From the NCBI GenBank assembly GCA_047967505.1, contig CM106539.1: a stretch of DNA of 64,000 nt; one strand, given 5' to 3'. Position 1 is the first letter of the stretch. Each line of letters opens with the position of its first letter. The position numbers and the translations under genes were made by a program. The notes under the pieces are model-generated. The model was not told the origin of the DNA, did not search any database, and saw only the letters and a list, made by a program, of their open reading frames with translations. Shown in pieces: positions 11,184 to 21,539 of the stretch. This stretch comes from Dipteris shenzhenensis. Lineage: Eukaryota; Polypodiophyta; Polypodiopsida; Gleicheniales.

Positions 11184-11714
11184 GTTTTTCCTATTTTGTG
11201 ATGACAATGTACATTTTGTGCTCCAGGGATTTGAACATATGTTTATGTATTTGAATTTATATTTGTTTAAATTTTGTGGACCATTGCTTTGAACAGATGT
11301 TTCATTTTATCTCTATGGTTTGTGTTTTTCACTGTTCGTTACATCCATCAGGAAAAAGAGAGTAGATAGAAAATTTTGAGCATAGACATCAGATGATGTG
11401 AGAGGAATAGAGTAATGAAGTGAACTAGGAAGTTGTAGACGATTGAATGAGCTATGAATTTGTTTTCGGAATCATGTCAATCGGAGACCTAGAGAGAGAG
11501 ATACGTTTCATTTTATCTCTATGGTTTGTGTTTTTCTAGAACCTCCAAATGTATTCAAGATTATGAAGGAAATGGGTTCTTGCTAATGACTTGTAGGAAC
11601 CCCAGGCACATCCCCAAATTAAAATGGTGCCTCTGTGCATTCATCTTGGCCTAGCTCTGCCAATCAAAAGTTCCTTCTCTTGCACAGGTTAGGAAACACT
11701 TGAAGAAAATTTGT
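11184..11714. other. No gene; contains one short direct repeat
   Basis: The roughly 30-base string starting GTTTCATTTTATCTCTATGG occurs at 11299 and again at 11505. Otherwise unremarkable AT-rich sequence leading into the satellite. Confidence 0.5.
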
Positions 11715-13250
11715 GCATGTACTAACCAAATACGCATGTGGACTTATCTGTTGGGGATGAAACTCTGCATGGCCCTTAGGCTACCCTAGATATACATCCA
11801 TGCAAGATTTCATTGCCAAATGATTTTCTATGTGCCACGTGGAAGGTATAATGCATACATTTTTGCAAGCACTCACTACTAGTGACTATGTATTAAAAAT
11901 GCCGCATGTACTAACCAAATATGCATGTGGACTTATCTGTTGGGTATGAAACTTTGCGTAGAACTTAGGCTACCTTAGACCTACATCCATGCAATATTTG
12001 GTTGCCAATCGATTTGGTATGTGCCAAGTGGAAGGTATAATGCATACATTTTTTCAAGCACTCCATTTGGTCTTCAATTAATTTTGTATGTGCCACATGG
12101 AAGGTATAATGCGTACATTTTAACAATCCTTACTAGTGACTACGTATGAAAAATGGCACACGTACTAACCAAATACGCATCTAGACTTATCTGTTGGGGA
12201 TGAGACTTTGCACAGCTCTTAGGATACCCTAGACCTACATCCATACAAGATTTGATTGCCAATTGATTTGGTATGTGCTGCGTGGAAGGTATAATGCGTA
12301 TATTTTTGCAATCCCTACTAGTGACTACGTATGAAAAATGGCACACGTACTAACCAAATATGCATGTGGACTTATCTGTTGGGTATGAAACTTTGCAGGG
12401 CCCTTAGGCTACCCTAGATATACATCCCTGAAATATTTGGTCTTAAACTGATTTGGTATGTGCCATGTGGAAGGTATAATGCATACATTTTTACAATCCC
12501 TACTAGCGACTACGTATGAAAAATGGTGCATGTACTAACCAAATACGCATGTGGAATTATCTGTTGGGGATGAGACTTTGCACGGCTCTTAGGATACCCT
12601 AAAACTACATTCATGCAAGATTTGGTTCCCAATCTATTTGGTATGTGCCACGTGGAAGGTATAATGTGAACATTTTTGCAATCCCTACTAGTGACTACAT
12701 ATGAAATATGGCACACGTACTAACCAAATACGCATGTGGACTTATCTATTGGGAACGAAACTTTGCACGGCTACCCTAGATATACATCCCTGTAAGATTT
12801 GGTCTTCAACAGCTAATTTGGTATGTGCCACATGGAAGGTATAATGCGTACATTTTTAGAGTCCCTACTAGTAACTACGTATGAAAAATGGCGCATGTAC
12901 TAACCAAATATGCATGTGGACTTATCTGTTGGGGATGAAAATATGCACAGCTCTTAGGGTACCCTAGACCTATATCCACGCAAGATTTGGTTGCCAATCG
13001 ATTTGGTATGTGCCGCGTGGAAGGTATAATGCATACATTTTTGCATGCACTCCCTACTAGTGACTACGTATGAAAAATGGCGAACATACTAACCAAATAC
13101 ACATGTGGACTTATCTGTTGAGCATGAAACTTTGCACAACTCTTAGGCTACCCTAGACATACATCCATGCAAGATTTGGTCTCTAACTGATTTGGTATGT
13201 GCCAATAATGCGTACATTTTTGCATGCACTCACTACTAGTGACTACTTAT
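11715..13250. repeat. 185-bp satellite array, 8-9 units
   Basis: Landmark ACTAACCAAATA is found at about 11721, 11910, 12164, 12349, 12534, 12719, 12899 and 13088. The central spacings are exactly 185. Each unit also carries CTTATCTGTTGGG, TACCCTAGA, GGTATGTGCCACGTGGAAGG and CTACTAGTGACTACGTATGA. One interval (11910-12164) is longer because part of a unit is duplicated. Divergence between neighbours is roughly 10-15%. Confidence 0.9.
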
Positions 13251-13470
13251 AAAAAATTATATACGTATTATATGATTTTGGACCAATTGTACATAATCAT
13301 GTATTAATGTTTGACACATGTTACTACCATTGAGCACCATTCCATGCTAAATATTGACATTTTTTTCTTAATCTACAATTTACAAAAATTAGTGACAATA
13401 TTAGTGTAATAATTGCAAGCATTGATATATACGAAATTCAATATGATATTCAAAATGATAAAGTTCATAG

Positions 13471-13517
<47 letters not shown>

Positions 13518-13799
13518 CTTATACTTGAACACCTTTTCAATGCTTAATGTTTAGAATTACTTCACACGGCATTATTTTTAAAATACCTTATGTATTAGAT
13601 GTGTGAATTGAGATATCTGAAATTCAAAATGATACTCCTAATTTTAAATGTTTATGTTAGATTTGAACAAACTATAAACTGAGATAAACAAAGTAAGAAC
13701 AACATCATGAAAGTACCAAAATGAATGTGTACATCATCATCATCATCGTGCATAAGTGCATCCCTAAACAAGATATGTGAGAAGCATGAACGATCATCC
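13251..13799. repeat. AT-rich spacer with (GA)n microsatellite
   Basis: An uninterrupted GA run occupies 13474-13514 (about 20 dinucleotides), and a short CAT run lies near 13735-13747. No coding sequence. Confidence 0.85.
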
Positions 13800-15795
13800 T
13801 GAATCAGAATTTGATAACTCGACATATAGTCCTCTAGTCATCCTCTAACGTGGCTCCTATATGACCCACTGTCCAATCGTCGTTGCTGTGTACCCTCGGG
13901 CAAAGCTGGGATTAGATGGGCCAGCCTCATCTCCCAGATCAGATGGGCTAGCCTCATCCTGATGATGAGGAGGGCATGCTGCACGAGCCACTGCTACCAT
14001 CTCTGCCTCCCTCGCATCCTCTATGTATGCATGCCTCAGCTCCCAAAGTTGTGCATCTACAAATACTCGTGCCTCAAATCCAGCTCAAGTAATCATCTCT
14101 ACATGTAGAAGACACTAGTCTCGATGCCCAATCTGCTACTCCACCCACTGCTGCAATGATATCTGAAGCTCTGCCTCTCACTCAATACAACATGCCTCCT
14201 CTACTCGTGCCTCGTCACCTGGCATGAAATCATCATATGAGAAGCATCGCGGAACACACGCTGCAACCACTAAAGTTTCAGAACCCTCCTGCTACATCAA
14301 AGCTCTCTATGCCTCCTCCCTATAGTGCTCTGTCAAGACCACGTGGGCAAATGGATCAATGGCCTGATGATGACCAGGATACAGATCATCCATGCCTAGT
14401 CCTCTGTATGTGGCCACATCAATGTCAGCAAAGCATATAGGGCACACTGATCGTACCACCATGTGGCAAGTCATGCAATGGAGATGTGCGATGTGGCCGC
14501 ACCCTAGTCCAAACCACTCTACAGTGTCAAAATCCTCATGGCAAAGGACGCAAGTGGTGGTAGGAAACCTATCTATGACTGGTGCATCTATGGGTGTCCT
14601 AGTCGGCACATCTATAGGAGGGGCAGGGTACAGGGCCACACACTGGGGTGGATCCTATGGCGAGATGGATTACGACTAATATGTCTCAACTGCAAAATAT
14701 AGTGCTCCGCTCGATGGTAGGCTATGCATGTCCGAATCCTCTGCTCCTCCAATTTTCATAAACAAGACTCCATATCTGCCTCCAACTATCATACACGAGA
14801 CTCCATATCCTGTTTGCAATAGATGTGCCTACCAAGCAAACATGTCACGTACATGGTGAGAATGAACCAAAAAACTTCAGTTCAAAACATGCAACAAAAA
14901 AATAAACTAAAATAAACAAAATAACTCTAACCTCGACCCTAGACTCAACCAACAATGCCTCCAACTCTGCAATCTATGCATCTCGAGTATCCAACTCGTG
15001 CTGAGGCAGTGTAGATGTGGGAGGTGGTGCACATGTGGGAGGTGGTGTAGATGTGGGAGGCTCCGTAGATGTGGGAGGTGGGAGAGGTGGAATCGAAAGT
15101 CATCTCGATAGGGCAGAGACCCTGTCGTGCAAGGATGAGGCCACTGAATGAACATCCCCCCTAATCCATCCTCCAATAGCTCGCAATGCTGGTGCAGGGA
15201 TGCTGTGCAACTCTGGTGCCTTGCATCGACGTCGAACACCTGCAATCTGACGCCCCTGATGCCCCATCCTACCATATCCCGCTCCTAATCTTGGATGGAT
15301 ACTAAGGTAGTCTACCCAATGACCAAGTACAAACTTGGCGTATAGATGCATGGCAAATGACCTGGCTATTTGATGGTTGTGAGGCAATCAACCACCATTC
15401 ACAGCAAGATATCTCGAATAAATGTGCACTTCTATGACGGGGTGCCTACAATGTAAAATATAAAAGGGCTGCCTTGATCATGGTCGCATCGCCTCAGTGT
15501 GACCATCCCAAAACATATCCTCTAAGGCCTGCCTATGAGGTGATTTGCACTCAAACAACTCTCGAATGGCTCTCCAACCCAAGCCATGACCACCGATCTC
15601 TGCCTCAGCCTGTGCCTGAAAGGTATCCAAAATGTCCTCAAATGTGTCTAATCGACCTAGAGCATCGATGACTGAGACTCGTGACCAAGTGAGGGGGTGC
15701 CCTAGCATCCTGCAGTGCCCTCATCTTAGCTCTCAAAATCATATGAACAGTGGTGCCAGAACCTGTGCGCTGGCTGGCGCATGCACAAAAAAACA
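13800..15795 (-). pseudogene. Decayed RING-H2 protein gene
   Basis: On the minus strand one frame stays coherent from about 15795 to 14940. It encodes an N-terminal region (ALGRLDTFEDILDTFQAQAE), then WVDYLSIHPRLGAG, then a Pro/Thr-rich repeat (PPTSTEPPTS type) and a coiled-coil start (IAELEALLVESRVE). A GT...AG intron of about 95 bases is likely near 14935-14840. The next part is another coiled coil (LEADMES). It is followed at about 14553-14420 by a full RING-H2 finger: C-x2-C-x13-C-x-H-x2-H-x2-C-x10-C-x2-C, beginning CVLCHEDFD and ending CPICFAD. An acidic, Ala/Glu-rich tail runs to about 13800. RING-H2 proteins act as E3 ubiquitin ligases, but this copy carries about 18 in-frame stops, all TAG or TGA, plus one frame slip near the GTGTGT at 14640. 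It may be a dead host gene or a gene carried by a transposon. Confidence 0.7.
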
Positions 15796-16734
15796 CATGG
15801 AAGTTAATATTCTATTTGGGTAATGAAAACTTTTAGCTAGCCAATTTTGATTGAATTTTTGCAAAAGCTCATGACAAGGTTTCATAAGTCTTTGTATTTG
15901 TCTATGTAACTATATCCATACATAGATCTACAACCCTCCCTAGTTTTGGACTTTCTATAGTTTCACGTGCCACCTAAAGGGATTGCTAGCCACATGATCT
16001 ACCCTCTGCTTGCATCAACCTCTCGCACCATATGATTTGAAAATGATGTGTAGGCGAATGTGTTGTTCAAATCATCCTATTTGTTTGATTGATTACACTT
16101 AGTCAAGTACTCCTTGATGAGGTAGGATGTCATTGGGATCATCCTATGCACCTAACAGTAGATGAGCCGAATGTGTGGCTATGCCTACAATAATGCTATG
16201 TTGCAAATGCAGCACATGCACTCTTGCATGCTCCAAGTTGCTCCACTCTTCAATGGAAGATGGACACACGATAGATATTTAACGGTGTTATTGACAAAGG
16301 GATTTAGATGTACATGCTTGGTCTTATTTCATTTTCAAAGAAATTTCAAACTTTGTGTTAAAGATGCTACACTTTCTATTGTATAGTTAGTGTGGTCACG
16401 TACATGGTGATAATATATGCTAAGAGAACAACTATTTTGACAAATACACTAGAAGGACAAGTTTAGTAGAGCTATGTTCTCTGAAGTTGAACACTTCATT
16501 TACAATTTATTACACATTGAGTTTCCCATCAATATATTTAAAGTTCCATGGCTTGGTAATAGCCCTTTAAGGTACTAGCTTCTCTATGAATTTCAATCAC
16601 CTATTGCTTGGTTCTCTTACAACCCTACACATCGATTGATCGCCTGCATGATGGTTGTAGACTACATATGATGAATTTCTATATGATCGATCACATGATG
16701 GTTGTAGACTACATCTTTTAAGTATAGAGTCTAA
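15796..16734. other. No gene recognised
   Basis: Mixed-composition sequence with only short chance frames. It becomes steadily AT-richer toward the array at 16735. Confidence 0.5.
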
Positions 16735-18240
16735 AACCTCACCCTTTGAAAAATAATATAAAAACTACATTAAACTCTTGTTTTCTCTTTTTTTTAATAT
16801 ATGATTTTTAAAAACAAACTATATATGTTTCTATAATTAAATGAGAACTTCCCTAATTTGAAAAATAATATAAAAACTACTTTAATCTCTTTTTTTAAAT
16901 TAAAAAAATAGATGATTTTAAAATACAAAATATATACGTTTTGACATTTAATTTAAAACTTTACTAACTTGAAAAATAATATAAACACTACTTTAAACTC
17001 TGGTTTTCTTTTTTTTTTTAGATGATTTTGAAAATTAAAAATTAAATGTTTTTATATTTAAATAAAAACTTTACTAATTTGAAAAATAACATAAAAACTA
17101 CTTTAATCTCTCTTTTTTTTTAATAGATGATTTTAAAAAACAAAATATATACGTTTTGACATTTAAATAAAAACTTCACTAATTTGAAAAATAATATAAA
17201 AACTACTTTAAACTCTAGTTTTTCTTTTTTTTTAATAAATGATTTTTAAAAATAAAATTTAAACATTTTTATATTTAAATAAAAACCTCACTAATTTGAA
17301 AAATAACATAAAAGCTACTTTAATCTCTCTTTTTTTTTAAAGATGATTTTAAAATACAAAATATATACGTTTTGACATTTAATTTAAAACTTCACTAACT
17401 TCAAAAATAAGATAAAAACTACTCTTGTTTTCTTTTTTTTGATAGATGACTTTTAAAAACAAAATTTAAACATTTTTATATTTAATTAAAAACTTCACTA
17501 ATTTAAAAAATCACATAAAAACTAATTTAATCTCTTTTTTTTAATAGATGATTTTAAAAATCAAAATATATACATTTTGACATTTAAATAAAAACTTCAC
17601 TAACTTGAAAAATAATATAAAAGCTACTTTAAACTCTTATTTTCTTTTTTTTAATAGATAATTTTAAAAAACAAAATTTAAACATTTTTATATTTGAATA
17701 ATAAATTCACTAATTTGGAAAATACATAAAAACTACTTTAATCTCTTTTCTTTTAATAGATGATTTTAAAAAACAAAATATATACATTTTGACATTTTAA
17801 ATAAAAACGTCACTAATTTGAAAAATATTATAAAAAATCCTTTAAACTCTTGTTTTCTTTTTTTTTAAAGATGATTTTAAAAAACAAAATTTAAATGTTT
17901 TTATATTTAATTAAAAACTTCGTTAATTTGAAAAATAACATAAAGACTACTTTAATCTTTTTTTTAATAGATGATTTTTAAAAACAAAATATATACGTTT
18001 TGACATTTAAAAAAAAAACTTCACTAATTTGAAAAATATTATAAAAACTCCTTTAAACTCTTGTTTTCTTTTTTTTAAAAGATGCTTTTAAAAAACAAAA
18101 TTTAAACGTTTTTATATTTAATTAAAAACTTCGTTAATTTGAAAAATAACATAAAAACTACTTTAATCTTTTTTTTTATAGATGATTTTTAAAAACAAAA
18201 TATATACATTTTGACATTTTAAAAAAACTTCAATAATTAA
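16735..18240. repeat. AT-rich dimeric tandem array, 7 units of about 211 bp
   Basis: Landmark ACGTTTTGACATTT (or ACATTTTGACATTT) lies at 16936, 17151, 17367, 17572, 17784, 17995 and 18206, a period of 205-216. Every period is two related half-units of about 106 bases. Type A contains ATATATACGTTTTGACATTT; type B contains AAATTTAAACATTTTTATAT. Both share GAAAAATAATATAAAAACTA and a T-run before AGATGATTTT. The array is at least 80% A+T by eye. Confidence 0.9.
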
Positions 18241-18354
18241 AAAAACTTTAAAATGCATTTGAAAATTTTAAATATTTGATAATTTAATTACATTTTTCTA
18301 TAAATCAAAATTTAAATAAATTTTCGTAAAAAAAAAAGCTACACTGAAAAAACC

Positions 18355-18460
18355 TACCTGGAATCTCCCGCTCCGTCCATCTCCGTCATTGTGTCGTTCT
18401 CCGTCGTTCTCCATCGATCTCCGTCCGCCATTCTCCGTCGCTCCAGCAATTCCGTAGATT
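18355..18460. repeat. CTCCGTC-rich short repeat
   Basis: The motif CTCCGTC (GACGGAG on the minus strand) recurs eight or so times with small variations. On the minus strand it lies just downstream of the TATA box at 18521 and could encode a Gly/Asp/Arg-rich leader. That strand also has a splice-donor-like CAG/GTAGGT at about 18352. Confidence 0.6.
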
Positions 18461-18474
18461 TCGATGAGGAGGAG

Positions 18475-19257
18475 CTCGATCGAGGTTTGAACAATGAGGG
18501 CCTCGATCGAGGTCCCTCTCTTTATATACAAAAATTTAGGGTTTCAAAATACCACAATCATGGTATTTCAATAAACATATCATGCCATGCATTGCCATGT
18601 CTATACATGCATACGTGGCTGTCCACATGCATTACCACGATCCTGATATTTATGCCACGTATAATCCTGGATGTTTATCCACATAATGAAATCGTCCCAC
18701 GTCAAGTCTCGCCACTGGCCACGTAGGATGCCACATACCTCGATCGTGGTATTTGACATGCCACATACCTCGATCATGGTATTGGACATGCTACATACCT
18801 CATCGGTCCAGCATACCACGATCAAGGTATGTCAGCTACTAGCACAGTACGCTGAATGCCATGTCAGATGCCACATACCTTGATCGTGGTATTTAACACG
18901 CCTCCATGTCATCGGTCCAGCATACCACGATCAAGGTATGTGGACTTGCCACAATACCTCAATCGAGGTATGTCAGCTCTGCCAACAGAGTACGCTGCTG
19001 AGTACCATGTCGGATGCCACATACCTCAATCGTGGTATTTGACACGTATCCATGTCGTCGGTCCAGCATACCATGATCGAGGTATGTGGACTTGCCACGA
19101 TACCTCGATCGAGGTATAGTTGTCGTGCCACGATACCTCAATCGAGGTATAGGCTCGGTTCGGTCGATTAAAATGCAAGATCTCGATCGAGGTATTAGCT
19201 CGATTCAGATCTCCACATGTGCAAATTTTATTGGACACGATACCTCGATCGAGGTAT
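18475..19257. repeat. Cluster of 14 palindromes, consensus ATACCTCGATCGAGGTAT
   Basis: Perfect or near-perfect 18-bp palindromes lie at 18475, 18501, 18735, 18775, 18813, 18875, 18922, 18954, 19021, 19068, 19100, 19133, 19178 and 19240; the first two have only the 10-12-base core. Perfect copies are at 19100 and 19240. Most deviations change one CG of the CGATCG core to TG or CA (for example CTCAATCGAG, CACGATCAAG). Copies at 18735-19117 also sit in a larger repeat of about 145 bp that includes GTCGGTCCAGCATACC. Dense, spaced, self-complementary sites are what binding sites for a dimeric protein look like. Confidence 0.85.
18521..18528 (-). promoter_or_regulatory. TATA box reading leftward
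   Basis: The minus strand reads TATATAAA followed by GAGAGGGA. Palindrome cores at 18501 and 18475 fall 10-50 bases downstream, about where transcription would start. Twelve more lie upstream at 18735-19257. Transcription from here would run into the CTCCGTC stretch and the AT-rich array. Confidence 0.45.
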
Positions 19258-19403
19258 TTCACACCGAAGCAAAACCTTTGTATTTTCACTCGAGGGGGTG
19301 TCACACTCCCCCACGGGTGGCCCGGAAGTGGACACCCTTAGCTTGCTACCTCCCGACTATACAAAAGAGAAGAAAACCATCAAAGGTAAGCAAACCTGAG
19401 GAG

Positions 19404-20372
19404 GGTACCAGCCACAGGCTAGAATATGATCATGTCAACCAACTTAGGCAAAGTAGAGGACGGCCTCAGACAAGAAATGAACATGAAAGAACAAAAACCA
19501 GCTCAAAAGGTCAACAAGTTCATGCTGAACAAGATGGAAAAAGGGTGGTGGAGTGAAAGGTGGCAGACACATTTTGGGCAATTCGAAGGACCAATGTAGG
19601 AAGTCAGGTAAAGTGTTTAGGGTGGACAGTTGAGAGAAGAAAGTGCAATGAGATTATCTCAAAACACAGCTTGGTAGTACAAGTACCATGTTTCTTTGCT
19701 ACAAGGAAACATCCTTATGGTCGGCCAGTATCTCAGATGGTGTGGTTCTGCAATACAACATGCATGCATTCATGGAATGTTGACTCCAACATTAGTCCAA
19801 TACTAGATACCATCCCGAATGTGTGGCGTGTGCAACAAGGTACATCCCTTACACAAGAAAAGGTTGACTATCTCACACCTGCAGGATTCAAGTTGGAGAA
19901 TGTAGGCTCTAGTGGCAATGAAGAAAGGAATGAATGTGCTAGTTCAAGCAGAAACATGGCCCAAGAAGATTTAGGTGTGTCACCACCCCATGCATACTAT
20001 AGGTCAAAACTGTCAAAGGCAGCATGGCAAAAGATTCATTTTGCAATGACCCTTGAGGCATGTGTCATAGAGAGGAAGGTGGTGAAGCTTGGTGAGCATG
20101 AAGATTTTGTGATAGAAAGAAATAGCAGCAAATCAGTTGGCTCTTCCCGATATGAAGTGTCAATAAAGGAGAGACCAAGTTGCACGTGTCCAGACTTTGA
20201 AGAAAGGGTAGGAGCTGGAAATTCATACTTGGCTTGCAAGCATATTTAGTTTGTGTTTATGCGAGCCTTTGGCCTTCATCCAGGGCAACATAGGTTTACC
20301 CATCAGCCGGTGTTGTTGAAGATGATGCAAGAAGTGAGCCTTGCCCTCACAAGAGAGAGAACTTCTTTGTAG
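19404..20372 (+). pseudogene. AT-hook/SWIM zinc-finger protein relic
   Basis: One frame is coherent from about 19404 to 20369. It shows SRGRPQTRNEHE near 19450-19485 (RGRP is the core of an AT-hook, a minor-groove DNA binder). A Cys/Trp-containing middle follows (WFCNTTCMHSWNVD). Near the end is CTCPDFEERVGAGNSYLACKH (20182-20240), which fits the SWIM zinc-finger pattern CxCx(n)CxH. SWIM fingers are common at the C-terminus of MULE-type transposases and FAR1-like proteins, but no DDE catalytic core is seen here. Stops interrupt it at 19554 (TGA), 20247 (TAG) and 20370 (TAG); each is one C-to-T step from Arg or Gln. A strong splice-donor string AAAGGTAAGC is at about 19384, so an upstream exon is possible. 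It lies directly right of the palindrome cluster. Confidence 0.65.
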
Positions 20373-21539
20373 AAGGCCATGCCACTGCATTGGCAGTTTT
20401 GGTTTTTTTTTTTTTTTTGGTTTATGTAGGCTTCAAAGCCTCTTCTATTTAGTTATGTGGATTGAATTTCAAGAGACTATTTATGGATTGCATTTAGTTA
20501 CTGATCAAAAGTGAATGATTGGATGGTATTATATGACTTGATAAACTTAAGTGGATTTTTATTGGTTTTCATGAATATTTTGTCAGTATGGATGTAGAGC
20601 TCAATACAATGTACAGACAAATGCGAAAAACATTAATTAAATAAGTCCATGACAGATATGTGAACCAAATGGAGTAGAAATGGATAGAAGTAGAGTTATA
20701 TATGTGTGAATGCTTGAGATTGAGTTTCAGCCATATGTTGTGCGTAATTCCATTGTTTTTTAGGGGAAGTTTTTCATAAATCATGTGTATAAATGATAAC
20801 ATTGAACCCTATACTTTGAGATCTAATGCAAAATGAGAACTCAAGCTACTCTATTCCGCTTGTCTAAACTGCAGTGCTTGCTTAGGTCCGCTCGCCTAAA
20901 TTTCTTATTCGCAACAAATCAGTTAGTATATGCGCCATATGGCACTAAAGTGGTTGCTGCCTATTTGACTACTTGATTTCATAACTATGTTGCAGCACGA
21001 TTAAAACACTTTCTTCCTTTGTGCCCAAACATGTTGAACCCATAAATCAAATATAAGAAGCCCAAAAATTTTGGTTGCAATAGTGGGCTTGGTTGGTATT
21101 TTTTCTTTAAGGATATCCATGTGCTGAGTTGCAAACTCTGCTATTTTACTAGTTTCATGAGGACTCCGGGAGTAATGCTCATGTTCATATTGATTGACCT
21201 TATGATCATGTAGACTAAGTTAAGTTCACGGCTATTGTCTGAATGGTTGTCTTTAGAAAGGAAGAGCAATGAAATTGGCGGATGGCAATATTGTTGGTTT
21301 ATTTAACATTGACTTTGTTTTTTTTTTTTTTTTTTGTGCATTGAGTAGAAGAGATGGAACATAACAGTAGATCAAAATAGGTCTAAAATAAAACACAACA
21401 GAATAGCTTTTGATAGTATTTTGCACAACCTTGTGAACCATGCACAAAAAAAGATTTGGATTGGTTGTTACTAATAAAAAGGTTGATGAAATGTTTCAAA
21501 GTTCACATGCCTCACATTCAGACCTCATAGGGTAATGCA
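20373..21539. other. No gene recognised
   Basis: AT-rich DNA with two long T runs (about 20404-20419 and 21319-21335). No supported coding sequence on either strand. Confidence 0.5.

Noticed and set aside
12140-12716. Two similar 68-residue minus-strand frames
   Set aside because: They lie two satellite units (370 bp) apart and are chance frames of the 185-bp repeat.
18540-19300. Open frames across the palindrome cluster on both strands
   Set aside because: They repeat YLDRGI/TSIEV-type peptides, which are just translations of the palindrome.
13800-20372. U-to-C RNA editing as an explanation for TAG/TGA stops
   Set aside because: Such editing in hornworts and ferns is known from organelle transcripts; this is transposon-rich nuclear-type DNA, so methylation decay is simpler.
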